Positions 9,393 through 18,880 are shown, numbered from the stretch's first letter. The stretch is 64,000 nt of DNA from Tannerellaceae bacterium (GCA_031255855.1 JAIRRS010000112.1:62001-126000); one strand, 5' to 3'. Numbers and translations: made by a program. Notes: a model not told the origin generated them from the letters alone.

Positions 9393-10346
9393 ATGGGTAT
9401 TTTCAGTTTTTTCAATAAGGATAAAAAAGAGACATTAGATAAAGGGTTATCAAAAACAAAAGAGAGCGTTTTCTCAAAACTGACACGTGCCGTTGCCGGA
9501 AAGAGCAAGGTAGACGATGATGTGTTAGACGATTTGGAGGAAGTATTGATTACCTCCGATGTAGGAGTTGATACGACTTTGAAGATTATCAACCGGATAG
9601 AAAAACGTGTAGCCAAAGACAAATACGTTACTACCCAGGAATTGACAGCGATTTTGCGGGAAGAAATTGGCGGTTTGCTTACTGAAAACAATATAACCGA
9701 TGCAGAAGGATTCATCTTGCCCGACGACTCCAACCCCTATGTTATCATGGTAGTGGGGGTAAACGGTGTAGGCAAAACGACAACGATAGGCAAGCTGGCA
9801 TACCAGTTTAAGAAAGCAGGGAAAAAGGTCTATCTCGGTGCCGCCGATACATTCCGGGCTGCAGCCGTTGAGCAGTTGGTAATCTGGGGCGAAAGGGTAG
9901 GAGTACCTGTCATTAAACAGAAGATGGGCGCCGACCCGGCATCTGTCGCATTTGATACTCTGACTTCGGCAAAAGCAAACAATGCCGACGTCGTTATTAT
10001 TGACACCGCAGGCCGTTTGCACAACAAAATAAACCTGATGAACGAGCTTACCAAGATAAAAAATGTAATGAAGAAAGTCGTTCCTGACACTCCACATGAG
10101 GTGTTGCTGATTTTGGACGGCTCAACAGGGCAAAATGCCTTTGAGCAAGCTAAACAGTTCACGGCGGCTACCGAAGTAAATGCTTTGGCCATAACAAAGC
10201 TCGACGGTACTGCTAAAGGAGGTGTAGTAATCGGCATCTCCGACCATTTCCATATTCCCGTTAAATATATCGGCCTTGGAGAAGGGATAGAAGACCTCCA
10301 GCTATTCAATAAGAAAGAATTTGTAGATTCCCTCTTTGGAGAATAA
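9393..10346 (+). CDS. ftsY: signal recognition particle receptor FtsY
   Basis: SRP-type GTPase that docks Ffh-ribosome complexes at the membrane for co-translational insertion. The 317-residue protein has a short N domain and an NG GTPase core: G1 GVNGVGKT (residues 122-129), the DTFRAAA loop, G3 DTAGR (~207-211) and G4 TKLDGTAKGG (~271-280). The long acidic A domain of E. coli FtsY is missing, as is usual in this phylum. rimO follows 58 bases downstream, and the two are plausibly co-transcribed. Confidence 0.97.
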   Translation: MGIFSFFNKDKKETLDKGLSKTKESVFSKLTRAVAGKSKVDDDVLDDLEEVLITSDVGVDTTLKIINRIEKRVAKDKYVTTQELTAILREEIGGLLTENNITDAEGFILPDDSNPYVIMVVGVNGVGKTTTIGKLAYQFKKAGKKVYLGAADTFRAAAVEQLVIWGERVGVPVIKQKMGADPASVAFDTLTSAKANNADVVIIDTAGRLHNKINLMNELTKIKNVMKKVVPDTPHEVLLILDGSTGQNAFEQAKQFTAATEVNALAITKLDGTAKGGVVIGISDHFHIPVKYIGLGEGIEDLQLFNKKEFVDSLFGE

Positions 10347-10404
10347 CTATACATGCCATTATTAGAACTGAAGTTCTACGACTGCGGACAGTAAAAAAGG
10401 CAAT

Positions 10405-11706
10405 ATGAAGAAAAACAAAGTAGATATAATAACATTAGGTTGTTCGAAAAACCTGGTCGATTCCGAACAGCTTATGCGCCAATTCGTAGCTAACGGATAT
10501 ACGGTAGCGCACGACCCTGAAAAAGTTTCGGGCGAAATTGTTGTGGTAAATACCTGCGGCTTTATCGGAGATGCGCAGGAAGAATCAATTAATATGATTC
10601 TTGAACTGGGGGAAGCGAAGAAAAAAGGGTTTATTTCAAAACTTTATGTAATGGGATGCCTTTCAGAACGTTTCTTGGGTGAATTGGAGACCGAAATACC
10701 GGAAGTAGACAAGTTTTACGGTAAATTCAGTTGGAAAGACCTATTGCTTGATTTAGGTAAATCATACCATAAAGACATTGCGGCTGACCGAGTGCTTACG
10801 ACTCCTCCACATTATGCTTACCTGAAAATAGCCGAGGGCTGCAACCGTATGTGTTCTTATTGCTCTATTCCCATTATGACCGGACAGTACCAATCACGCC
10901 TGATAGAAGACATCGAAACGGAAGTACGTCTGTTGGTGGCAAAAGGGGTAAAAGAATACCAAATGATAGCGCAGGATCTGACATATTATGGACTTGACTG
11001 CTATAAACGCTTGGCACTTCCCGAGCTGGTAGAGCGTATTTCGGATATAGAAGGAGTTGAATGGATACGTCTTCATTATGCTTATCCGGCACGTTTCCCT
11101 TATGATTTGCTTCGGGTAATGCGTGAACGCGAAAATGTATGCAATTACATGGATATCGCTTTGCAGCATATCAGCGACCATATGCTGAAACAAATGCGAC
11201 GAAATAGTACGAAAGCGGAAACATATGAATTATTAAGAAGGATGCGTGAAGAAGTCCCGGGAATCCATTTGCGTACCACATTGATGGTGGGGCATCCTGG
11301 TGAAACAAATGAAGATTTCGAACAATTGGTTGATTTCGTCAGAGGAATACGTTTTGAACGTATGGGTGCTTTTACCTACAGCCATGAAAAAGGTACCTAT
11401 TCATATAAGCACTATAAAGACGAGATAGAACAAGATATAAAACAAGACCGTCTGGATTATATAATGCGTATTCAGGAACAGATTTCCACTGAAATAAATG
11501 AACAGAAAATAGGCAAAATACAGAAAGTAATTGTAGACAGGGAAGAAAAAGATTTTTACATCGGACGGACAGAATATGATTCTCCGGAAATAGATCCGGA
11601 AGTGCTTATATCCAAAGAAAAGACACTTAATATGGGCACTTTTTATAACGTAAAAATTGACAACGCAGATGCTTTTGATTTGTACGGTTCAACGATGAAA
11701 TCATAA
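10405..11706 (+). CDS. rimO: ribosomal protein S12 methylthiotransferase
   Basis: Radical-SAM enzyme that adds a methylthio group to the conserved aspartate of ribosomal protein S12. The N-terminal UPF0004 domain has cluster cysteines C13, C51 and C85. The radical-SAM CxxxCxxC motif is C146, C150 and C153 (EGCNRMCSYC). A C-terminal TRAM-like domain follows. The 433-residue length is typical. LGCSKNLVDSE at the N terminus separates RimO from MiaB. The gene follows ftsY on the same strand. Confidence 0.96.
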   Translation: MKKNKVDIITLGCSKNLVDSEQLMRQFVANGYTVAHDPEKVSGEIVVVNTCGFIGDAQEESINMILELGEAKKKGFISKLYVMGCLSERFLGELETEIPEVDKFYGKFSWKDLLLDLGKSYHKDIAADRVLTTPPHYAYLKIAEGCNRMCSYCSIPIMTGQYQSRLIEDIETEVRLLVAKGVKEYQMIAQDLTYYGLDCYKRLALPELVERISDIEGVEWIRLHYAYPARFPYDLLRVMRERENVCNYMDIALQHISDHMLKQMRRNSTKAETYELLRRMREEVPGIHLRTTLMVGHPGETNEDFEQLVDFVRGIRFERMGAFTYSHEKGTYSYKHYKDEIEQDIKQDRLDYIMRIQEQISTEINEQKIGKIQKVIVDREEKDFYIGRTEYDSPEIDPEVLISKEKTLNMGTFYNVKIDNADAFDLYGSTMKS

Positions 11707-11775
11707 AAAATGCTTACAAATTTGCTCATTTACAAAAAAATAACTAATATCGCCAATAAAATCCGGATATAATTG

Positions 11776-12072
11776 ATGAATATGAAAAACAAAGAATTAG
11801 TTAAAGAACTTGCTACTCGCTTAAAATGGACGTCCGTTGAGGTTTCGGAGATGTTGTCTGGACTTAGTTCCCTGATTGGCTCTCACTTGGTAGAAAGTGA
11901 TACTGTTTCCTTGGAAGACTTCGGACAATTTGAGGCCAGAAAGAAAGGAGAACGTATTTCCGTTAATCCGGCAAACGGGAAACGTTATTTGGTTCCACCC
12001 AAATTGGTTCCAGTGTTCAAACCGAGTGCTACGGTTAAAACAAAACTTAAAGATTTAGGAAATAATGAGTAA
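11776..12072 (+). CDS. HU/IHF-family DNA-binding protein
   Basis: A 98-residue HU-like nucleoid protein. Features are two N-terminal helices, the FGQFEARKKGER segment and NPANGKRYLVPPKLVPVFKPS, corresponding to the HU DNA-bending arm and following beta strand. ATG codons at 11776 and 11782 are both possible starts. Its last 8 bases overlap the next gene, another HU-domain protein, so they are co-translated. It may form a heterodimer with that protein. This is inferred from the overlap and the shared fold. Confidence 0.88.
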   Translation: MNMKNKELVKELATRLKWTSVEVSEMLSGLSSLIGSHLVESDTVSLEDFGQFEARKKGERISVNPANGKRYLVPPKLVPVFKPSATVKTKLKDLGNNE

Positions 12073-13747
12073 CCGTTTAACAATAAAAGAAATAGCTGCT
12101 GAATTAGCGAAATCGATAGGAAAAGACTATGAAAGCGTGGAACGATTCGTTAACGAATTAATCAATGTCGTTAGCGAAAGTGTTTTCACCGACAAACTAG
12201 TACAAATTAAAGGTATAGGTACATTTAAAATTATTCAGGTAGAAAAGAGAGAAAGTATTGATGTAAATACAAAGGAACGTATCGTTATTCCTGAACATTA
12301 CAAGCTCTCGTTTTCTCCGGAAAAAGAGCTGCGAGAAACAGTGAATAAGCCATTTTCATTCTTTGAATCCATCGAAATCAATGACGATTCTGATTTTGCA
12401 TCCTTTGCAAGTGAAACTGAAGAGAGAGATAAAGCCGATGATCAGGATGAAGATGTTGAAATAGAAGAAATTATATACGAACAAGAGAAAAAGGAAGAAC
12501 AAAACGAAAAGGAGGAGCAGGCGGAAATAGTAGTAAACGAACAATTGTCGATTTCTAAAGAAAAAGTGAACATTATCGTTGAAAAAGAAGAATCAAAGCC
12601 TGAGATTACAGACGAAGAAGAAAAAGAAATAGGCGATCCTATTTTTGAAAGACCTCTTATTGATGAAATTCTGGAAGAACTTAACCAAATAGAAAAAATC
12701 AATAAAAAGGAAAAAGAGAAGATTGAAGAAGAAATTCTTCCCGCTCCTCCTTTGGTTGTAAATGAAATTGTGACTGAAACAATAAAAGAAATTCCTCCTC
12801 CTGTTGTGAATGAACAAGAGCAGGTTGAAGAAGTTGTGGAAGAAACTCAAGAACAGGAACTTCCGATTTATTCGGCCGAACAGGCACATGATGAACCTAA
12901 GGTGAAAATTGAAGCTGAATCAGTAACACCGAAAGAACATAGAGTGAGTTATGAAATAAAAGAAACGAACCAAAAAAATGAAGACGTTATGGATGAATAT
13001 AATGAAAACAGAAGAAGGGAGTCTTATCATCGGTCTGGAGAGAGGGACAGTGAGAAAAATTCTGACAACAACAAGAATACATTGGTGATTCTTTTGCTGG
13101 CAGTGGTTATCATTTTAATCATAGCACTGAGCACCGTATTGTACATGAGTAAAGATATACTCTTTAAAAGCGGTACAGAGAAAGTTATTACAACACAGAC
13201 ACCTTCCCAGAATACGTTTACATTGCCTTCCGGTGATTCGGAAGTTGATAACCTCGAAGATGAATGGGGAATAGAAGATGAATTTGGTGATGAAGGTACG
13301 CCCGCAACAGAAGAAACAGTGAAATCTGCTTCATCAGCAACAGGAGGTTCTGATATTATTGCCAATGTACGTATTAAAAGAGGCGATCGTTTGAACTTGA
13401 TTGCTCTTGAATATTACGGGAACAAGCTGTTCTGGGTATATATCTACGAACACAATAAATCGAAGATAACCAATCCGAATAGTATTCCGGTAGGATTAGA
13501 CTTGGTTATTCCGGCTAAAAGTGTTTACAATATAGATGCGAACAATCCGGCTTCAATAAGGAAAGCTTCAGTATTGCAAACGCAAATATTATCTCAATAT
13601 CGGCAGTATAGCAATCCTTATAATCAGTATAACCAGTATAACCAATACAATCAGCCAAACGATCCGTATCAATATAATGATCCGTATCAATACAGCGATC
13701 CGTACAATAACCAAAATCAATACGGACAATCTCCTAATTATTATTAA
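12065..13747 (+). CDS. HU-domain, transmembrane, LysM-domain protein
   Basis: A 560-residue multidomain protein. Residues ~1-95 resemble HU (helical start, KGIGTFKII..VEKRESIDVNTKERIVIPEHYKLSFSP). Residues ~110-300 are strongly acidic, Glu/Lys-rich and probably disordered. A single transmembrane helix lies at ~339-362, and a LysM peptidoglycan-binding domain at ~433-485 (RIKRGDRLNLIALEYYGN...IPVGLDLVIP). The C-terminal ~45 residues are low-complexity Tyr/Asn/Gln-rich repeats (YNQYNQYNQ). With the N terminus inside and LysM in the periplasm, it could bridge nucleoid and cell wall. The domains are seen. The bridging role is inference. Confidence 0.82.
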   Translation: MSNRLTIKEIAAELAKSIGKDYESVERFVNELINVVSESVFTDKLVQIKGIGTFKIIQVEKRESIDVNTKERIVIPEHYKLSFSPEKELRETVNKPFSFFESIEINDDSDFASFASETEERDKADDQDEDVEIEEIIYEQEKKEEQNEKEEQAEIVVNEQLSISKEKVNIIVEKEESKPEITDEEEKEIGDPIFERPLIDEILEELNQIEKINKKEKEKIEEEILPAPPLVVNEIVTETIKEIPPPVVNEQEQVEEVVEETQEQELPIYSAEQAHDEPKVKIEAESVTPKEHRVSYEIKETNQKNEDVMDEYNENRRRESYHRSGERDSEKNSDNNKNTLVILLLAVVIILIIALSTVLYMSKDILFKSGTEKVITTQTPSQNTFTLPSGDSEVDNLEDEWGIEDEFGDEGTPATEETVKSASSATGGSDIIANVRIKRGDRLNLIALEYYGNKLFWVYIYEHNKSKITNPNSIPVGLDLVIPAKSVYNIDANNPASIRKASVLQTQILSQYRQYSNPYNQYNQYNQYNQPNDPYQYNDPYQYSDPYNNQNQYGQSPNYY

Positions 13748-13794
13748 TTAAAATAATTGACCGGAGATTGGTTAGTATTATTTAACTGCTAAAG

Positions 13795-13826
13795 TTGAGA
13801 ATACGATTTTTACATTTATAATTTTG
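13795..13826 (+). promoter_or_regulatory. promoter of the moxR/bat operon
   Basis: TTG at 13795-13797, a 21-base spacer and TAATTTTG at 13819-13826 match the Bacteroidetes promoter pattern. The -7 box is inside the left arm of a perfect inverted repeat (13815-13859). Confidence 0.6.
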
Positions 13827-13859
13827 TGCTTCGAATAAGAAAAAGCACAAAATTATAAA
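13815..13859. repeat. perfect 17-bp inverted repeat over the moxR promoter
   Basis: Arm TTTATAATTTTGTGCTT (13815-13831) is exactly complementary to 13843-13859, with an 11-base loop. The left arm contains the plus-strand -7 box, and the right arm carries the same box on the minus strand. It could be an operator for a dimeric regulator, or a hairpin at the 5' end of the mRNA. Confidence 0.75.
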
Positions 13860-13886
13860 CATAAATATAAAATATATAGTAAATCT

Positions 13887-14882
13887 ATGAGTCAGACAGT
13901 GGATATTCGTGAGTTGAACCAACGAATAGAAAGCAAGAGTTCATTCGTAAGTAATATTGTAATAGGAATGGACCAGGTAATCGTTGGTCAGAAACATTTG
14001 GTTGAATCATTGTTAATAGGTCTGCTTTCCGATGGACATATCTTATTAGAAGGGGTTCCCGGTTTGGCAAAAACGTTAGCCATTAAAACGTTGGCATCGT
14101 TAATAGATGCTAAATACAGCCGTATTCAGTTTACTCCAGACTTGCTTCCTGCAGACGTAATCGGTACAATGATTTACAGCCAAAAGAAAGAAGAGTTTTT
14201 AGTGAAACATGGCCCTGTGTTTGCAAATTTTGTATTGGCAGATGAAATCAATCGTGCACCAGCCAAAGTACAGAGTGCCCTTTTAGAAGCAATGCAGGAA
14301 CGCCAGGTAACTATTAGTGAGAATACATATAAATTACCTGAACCTTTCCTTGTAATGGCTACCCAAAACCCGATTGAACAAGAAGGTACCTATCCGCTTC
14401 CCGAAGCGCAGGTGGATCGTTTCATGCTGAAGGTAGTAATCGGTTATCCGAAGAAAGAAGAGGAAAAGATAATCATCCGCCAAAACATCAGCGGCGAAAA
14501 GATAGAAATTAAGCCTGTTTTAACTAAACAGGAAATACTCGAAGCGCGTAAAGTTGTTCGTGAAGTATACTTGGATGAAAAAATAGAACGTTATATCGTC
14601 GATATCGTATTTGCCACCCGTTATCCACAGGAACACGGAATGCCTAACCTTGCGAATATGATTTCGTTTGGTGCTTCTCCGCGTGCTTCCATAAATTTGG
14701 CATTGGCTGCACGGGCATATGCTTTCATTAAACGCAGAGGATATGTAATTCCGGAAGACATTCGAGCAGTTTGCCATGATGTGATGCGCCACCGTATCGG
14801 TTTGAGTTATGAAGCAGAAGCCAACAACCTGACATCTGAAGAGGTTATAAGTGAAATATTGAACAAGGTAGAAGTACCTTAA
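13887..14882 (+). CDS. MoxR-family AAA+ ATPase
   Basis: A 331-residue AAA+ ATPase of the MoxR type, proposed to act as a chaperone with von Willebrand factor A proteins. Walker A is GVPGLAKT (56-63) and Walker B VLADEIN (116-122). The sensor region MATQNPIEQEGTYPLPEAQ is typical of MoxR. It is the first gene of a compact cluster: DUF58 follows 2 bases after its stop, then the bat genes. In Bacteroides fragilis the Bat genes are linked to aerotolerance. Confidence 0.95.
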   Translation: MSQTVDIRELNQRIESKSSFVSNIVIGMDQVIVGQKHLVESLLIGLLSDGHILLEGVPGLAKTLAIKTLASLIDAKYSRIQFTPDLLPADVIGTMIYSQKKEEFLVKHGPVFANFVLADEINRAPAKVQSALLEAMQERQVTISENTYKLPEPFLVMATQNPIEQEGTYPLPEAQVDRFMLKVVIGYPKKEEEKIIIRQNISGEKIEIKPVLTKQEILEARKVVREVYLDEKIERYIVDIVFATRYPQEHGMPNLANMISFGASPRASINLALAARAYAFIKRRGYVIPEDIRAVCHDVMRHRIGLSYEAEANNLTSEEVISEILNKVEVP

Positions 14883-14884
14883 TT

Positions 14885-15754
14885 ATGGAAACTAGTGAAC
14901 TATTAAAAAAGGTTCGCCAGATTGAGATAAAAACACGTGGTTTGTCTCGCAACATCTTTGCCGGGCAGTATCATTCAGCCTTCAAAGGACGTGGGATGGC
15001 ATTCAGTGAAGTACGTGAGTATCAGTTTGGCGACGATATCCGTGATATTGATTGGAATGTTACTGCGCGTTACGTTCGCCCATATGTTAAAGTATTTGAA
15101 GAAGAACGTGAACTGACAGTAATGCTAATGATTGATGTTTCGGGTAGCAGGAATTTCGGTTCCGTGAATGTAATGAAGAAAGACATCATTACCGAGATTG
15201 CAGCTACTTTGGCTTTTTCTGCAATTCAAAATAGTGATAAAATCGGGGTAATATTCTTTTCAGACAAAATAGAAAAGTTTATCCCTCCGCAGAAAGGGAA
15301 AAAACATATCCTTTATATTATCCGTGAATTGATAGATTTTCATCCGGATGATACGAAGACCGATATCAGCCAGGTTTTGAAATACCTGACAAACGCGATT
15401 AAGAAACGTTGTACGGTTTTCCTGATATCAGATTTCATTGATAAAGGAAACTTTAAAGATGCATTAACCATTGCCAATCGTAAGCATGACGTGGTTGCCA
15501 TACAGGTATATGATCATCGGGAAACGGAATTACCTCCGGTCGGGCTAATGAAGATTAAGGATGCCGAAACTGGTGAAGAACGATGGATTGACAGTTCTTC
15601 ATCCAAAGTACGTAATGTATACAAAGAATGGTGGAAAAAGCGTCAGCAGGAGATGGGTGAGATTTTTAAAAAGTGCCGTGTCGATTCTGTTTCTATCCGT
15701 ACCGAAGATGATTACGTGAAATCGTTAATAGCTCTTTTTGAAAAACGTAATTAA
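14885..15754 (+). CDS. DUF58 domain protein of the Bat cluster
   Basis: A 289-residue soluble DUF58 protein with a vWA-like fold. The family motif REYQFGDDIRDIDWNVTAR is near residue ~45, followed by the MIDAS-like MIDVSGS (~80). It lacks the N-terminal membrane segments that many DUF58 proteins have. It lies between moxR and a BatD-like gene with 2-base gaps on each side, indicating an operon. It is a presumed partner of the MoxR ATPase, and its biochemical role is not known. Confidence 0.92.
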   Translation: METSELLKKVRQIEIKTRGLSRNIFAGQYHSAFKGRGMAFSEVREYQFGDDIRDIDWNVTARYVRPYVKVFEEERELTVMLMIDVSGSRNFGSVNVMKKDIITEIAATLAFSAIQNSDKIGVIFFSDKIEKFIPPQKGKKHILYIIRELIDFHPDDTKTDISQVLKYLTNAIKKRCTVFLISDFIDKGNFKDALTIANRKHDVVAIQVYDHRETELPPVGLMKIKDAETGEERWIDSSSSKVRNVYKEWWKKRQQEMGEIFKKCRVDSVSIRTEDDYVKSLIALFEKRN

Positions 15755-15756
15755 GT

Positions 15757-16767
15757 ATGCAAATGAAACTATTTAAGAAAAGCTTTTTGCTTCTTATATT
15801 TATTCAGAGCTTATTTGTTGGAGGTAAATTATTTGCACAAAGGACATTGATAGATGTAAAAATTGATTCTGCCGCTATTTTGATAGGTGAGCAGACTGTA
15901 TTACATCTTACTGTGACAACAGACAACGGCAAGGATGTGCAGATTGTCATCCCTGGCGATACCTTGATGCGCGGGGTGGAAGTGCTAAACCTTTCCAAGC
16001 CGGACTCGTCCATTATAGAGAACGACCGTTTAGTTATCAAACAAGATGTCCTGATAACGTCTTTCGATTCGGCATTATATCTTTTGCCGCCACTGAAAGT
16101 GATAGACGGACTTGATACTGCTTATTCGAATCAAGTAGCATTGAAGGTTTCCACTGTTCCGGTAGATATTGATAATCCGGAAGAATTTTTTGATATAAAA
16201 GCAGTTTGGAAACCACCTTTTGTCTTGGCCGATTATTATCCTTGGATATTTGGAGTCCTGATTTTTTTGTTCTTGATATGTGTAGCCGGATATGTTTTCC
16301 AACGACTTCGTAATAAGAAACCAGTTCTTTCATTTAAGAAAGAAACTCCTAAGCTTCCGCCACATGAACAGGCCATTATGGAACTGGACGCAATCAAGCG
16401 ACAAAAATTATGGCAACATGGTCGTAATAAGGAATATTATACATTGATTACCGAGACGTTACGCCGTTATATCGTAGACCGTTTTGATATCAATGCCATG
16501 GAGATGACATCTGGTGAAATCTTGGATATAATCAAGAAGGAAAGCGAAGCCGATTCCGTTTATGAAAATCTTAAACAGATTCTGCAATTATCTGATTTCG
16601 TAAAATTTGCGAAATGGACTCCGCTGCCTGATGAAAACGACTTAAGTATAATGAATGCATATTTATTCGTTAATCAAACAAAACAGACCTTCATTACCGA
16701 GCCTGAGCCTGATAATAATGAAGATGATAAAGCTGAAATGAGTGGTTCAACTATAACAAGAGAATAA
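15757..16767 (+). CDS. membrane protein of the Bat cluster (BatD-like)
   Basis: A 336-residue protein with an N-terminal signal peptide (about residues 3-28), a beta-rich periplasmic domain, one membrane helix (~YYPWIFGVLIFLFLICVAGYV) and a cytoplasmic helical tail with the YYTLITETLRRYIVDRFDI segment. That tail also occurs in BatD-type proteins. It sits between DUF58 and batA in the operon. ATG codons at 15757 and 15763 are both possible starts. The function is unknown beyond its place in the cluster. Confidence 0.8.
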   Translation: MQMKLFKKSFLLLIFIQSLFVGGKLFAQRTLIDVKIDSAAILIGEQTVLHLTVTTDNGKDVQIVIPGDTLMRGVEVLNLSKPDSSIIENDRLVIKQDVLITSFDSALYLLPPLKVIDGLDTAYSNQVALKVSTVPVDIDNPEEFFDIKAVWKPPFVLADYYPWIFGVLIFLFLICVAGYVFQRLRNKKPVLSFKKETPKLPPHEQAIMELDAIKRQKLWQHGRNKEYYTLITETLRRYIVDRFDINAMEMTSGEILDIIKKESEADSVYENLKQILQLSDFVKFAKWTPLPDENDLSIMNAYLFVNQTKQTFITEPEPDNNEDDKAEMSGSTITRE

Positions 16768-16768
16768 A

Positions 16769-17755
16769 ATGGTATTTGAGAATCCTACATATTTATATTT
16801 ATTGTTATTGCTCGTCCCATTGATAGGTTGGTATATCTGGAAACTCAATAAAAGCCAAGCCAGTTTGCAGGTATCATCATCGCAAGTATTTGATTTGCCG
16901 GAAGCAAATTCTTACAAAGTATACCTGAGGCATATACCTTTTGTCCTGCGAATGGTTGCAATAGCCTTGCTGATTATCGTATTGGCTCGTCCGCAGTCTA
17001 CAAATAGTTGGCAAAACTCTTCTACTGAGGGGATAGATATTATGCTGGCGATGGATATTTCCGGTAGTATGCTTGCGCAGGATTTGAAACCAAACCGTTT
17101 GGAAGCTGCCAAAGACGTAGCGGCATCCTTTATCAATGGACGACCGAATGACAATATCGGCTTGGTGGTTTTTTCTGGCGAAAGCTTTACCCAATGCCCG
17201 TTGACAACAGACCATACCGTGTTGTTGAACCTGTTCAAAGACATCCATAGCGGGATGATTGATGATGGTACGGCGATAGGTTTAGGACTTGCCAATGCGG
17301 TAAGCCGTATCAAGGACAGTCAGGCCATATCGAAGGTTATTATTCTTTTGACTGATGGTTCGAACAATATGGGAGAAATCGCTCCCGTTACGGCTGCTGA
17401 AATAGCTAAAACATTCGGTATTCGTGTGTATACTATCGGGGTCGGGACAAAAGGGATGGCTCCTTATCCGTTCCAAACGGCTTTTGGGATACAATACCAA
17501 AATATTCCGGTAGAGATAGATGAGTCTACATTGAAACAGATTTCTTCCATAACCGGTGGGCAATATTTCCGTGCTACGGATAATGCAAGTCTAAAAGAAA
17601 TCTATTCGGAGATAGATAAAATGGAAAAAACGAAAATTAGTGTACAAGAATTCAGTAAGAAACAGGAAGAGTATAAGCACTGGGCCTTGCTAATCTTTGC
17701 ATTACTTCTGGTGGAGATTTTATTGAGAAATACATTGTTAAGAAATATACCATAG
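16769..17755 (+). CDS. batA: vWA-domain membrane protein BatA
   Basis: A 328-residue protein with two N-terminal membrane helices, a von Willebrand factor A domain with MIDAS DISGS (residues 96-100) and a C-terminal membrane helix, the standard BatA layout. Bat proteins are implicated in oxygen tolerance in Bacteroides fragilis. The mechanism is unresolved, and a role in periplasmic or envelope protein complexes is usually proposed. The gene starts 1 base after its upstream neighbour. A 100-bp AT-rich repeat-like spacer separates it from batB, the only wide gap in this cluster. Confidence 0.92.
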   Translation: MVFENPTYLYLLLLLVPLIGWYIWKLNKSQASLQVSSSQVFDLPEANSYKVYLRHIPFVLRMVAIALLIIVLARPQSTNSWQNSSTEGIDIMLAMDISGSMLAQDLKPNRLEAAKDVAASFINGRPNDNIGLVVFSGESFTQCPLTTDHTVLLNLFKDIHSGMIDDGTAIGLGLANAVSRIKDSQAISKVIILLTDGSNNMGEIAPVTAAEIAKTFGIRVYTIGVGTKGMAPYPFQTAFGIQYQNIPVEIDESTLKQISSITGGQYFRATDNASLKEIYSEIDKMEKTKISVQEFSKKQEEYKHWALLIFALLLVEILLRNTLLRNIP

Positions 17756-17756
17756 T

Positions 17757-17850
17757 TTAATAACTGAATAACTCAAATAATTTGATAATCAGATTATGGA
17801 GTTGTTTAGTTGTTTTGTTATTTGGTTATGAATTCTAAGTTATTAAAAAA
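17757..17850. repeat. AT-rich intergenic repeat between batA and batB
   Basis: This spacer is built of short units such as TAACTGAATAACTC and GAGTTGTTTAGTTG that are partly complementary (AACTC 17770-17774 with GAGTT 17799-17803). It is the only sizeable gap within the otherwise tightly packed Bat operon. It resembles the palindromic spacers at 35546-35582 and 63751-63804. Confidence 0.5.
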
Positions 17851-17856
17851 TTGCTT

Positions 17857-18876
17857 ATGTTTCGTTTTGCAAACCCAGACTATTTGTATTTGCTTTTTAT
17901 GCTTCCGGTATTGATTGTATTTTACATATATTCAATCATAAGAAAGAGAAAAGCAATAAAGAAATATGGAAACCCCGAATTACTGTCTGAACTGATGCCT
18001 GAAGTGTCTCCAAAGCGTCAGCAATGGAAGTTCTGGTTGTTATTCGGGGCAATTACTATTGTTATATTTATTATTACCGGCCCACAGTTTGGTTCTAAGT
18101 TGGAGACTGTGAAACGACAAGGGGTTGAGATTATGGTTTGTCTGGATGTTTCTAATTCCATGCTTGCCGAAGATGTGGTTCCCAACCGTTTGGATAAGGC
18201 AAAACAGATGCTATCAAGGCTGACAGACGGTTTTTCAAACGATAAGGTTGGACTGATTGTCTTTGCAGGAGACGCATTTACGCAATTACCAATCACGTCT
18301 GATTATATCTCTGCCAAGATGTTCCTTTCTTCTATAAGCCCAAGTATGGTATCTACGCAAGGAACGGCCATCGGGGCTGCTGTTAATCTGGCTGTCCGTT
18401 CGTTTACACCGAATGAAGCATCTGATAAAACCATTATCATGATAACAGACGGCGAAAACCATGAAGACGATGCCATCGGTGCAGCGAAAAAAGCAGCAGA
18501 AAAAGGCATCCGGGTTAATATTGTGGGTATGGGACAACCTAATGGTTCACCAATTCCTATCGGAGGTAATAATAATTTCATGAAGGATAGGGAAGGAAAC
18601 GTAGTGGTAACAAAGCTAAATGAGCAAATGTGCCAGGAAATCGCAGCAGCCGGACAAGGATTGTACGTGCGAGCCGATAATACCAATTCAGCATTAAAAG
18701 CATTGCAAAATGAGATAGACAAGATGAATAAATCAGAACTCGACAGTAAGGCTTATTCCGAATATGATGAACAATTTCAAACACTTGCATGGATTGCTTT
18801 GTTTTTGTTGATAGCTGAATTCCTGACATTGGACCGGAAGAACCGGATATTCAGAAAAATAAAATTGTTCTCTTAA
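17857..18876 (+). CDS. batB: vWA-domain membrane protein BatB
   Basis: A 339-residue paralogue of BatA: N-terminal membrane helices, a vWA domain with MIDAS DVSNS (residues 97-101) and a C-terminal membrane helix. DVSNS replaces DISGS but keeps the metal-binding Asp and Ser residues. ATG 17857 is preferred over an upstream TTG because the sequence FRFANPDYLYLL then begins like BatA. It lies 4 bases before batC and acts with BatA and BatC-E in the aerotolerance cluster. Confidence 0.92.
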   Translation: MFRFANPDYLYLLFMLPVLIVFYIYSIIRKRKAIKKYGNPELLSELMPEVSPKRQQWKFWLLFGAITIVIFIITGPQFGSKLETVKRQGVEIMVCLDVSNSMLAEDVVPNRLDKAKQMLSRLTDGFSNDKVGLIVFAGDAFTQLPITSDYISAKMFLSSISPSMVSTQGTAIGAAVNLAVRSFTPNEASDKTIIMITDGENHEDDAIGAAKKAAEKGIRVNIVGMGQPNGSPIPIGGNNNFMKDREGNVVVTKLNEQMCQEIAAAGQGLYVRADNTNSALKALQNEIDKMNKSELDSKAYSEYDEQFQTLAWIALFLLIAEFLTLDRKNRIFRKIKLFS

Positions 18877-18880
18877 CTTT

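Noticed and set aside
10353-10394. A 13-codon frame between ftsY and rimO (starts MPLLELKF)
   Set aside because: It is too short to support without conservation data. The AGAACTGAAGTTCT palindrome inside it explains the sequence equally well as a small hairpin.
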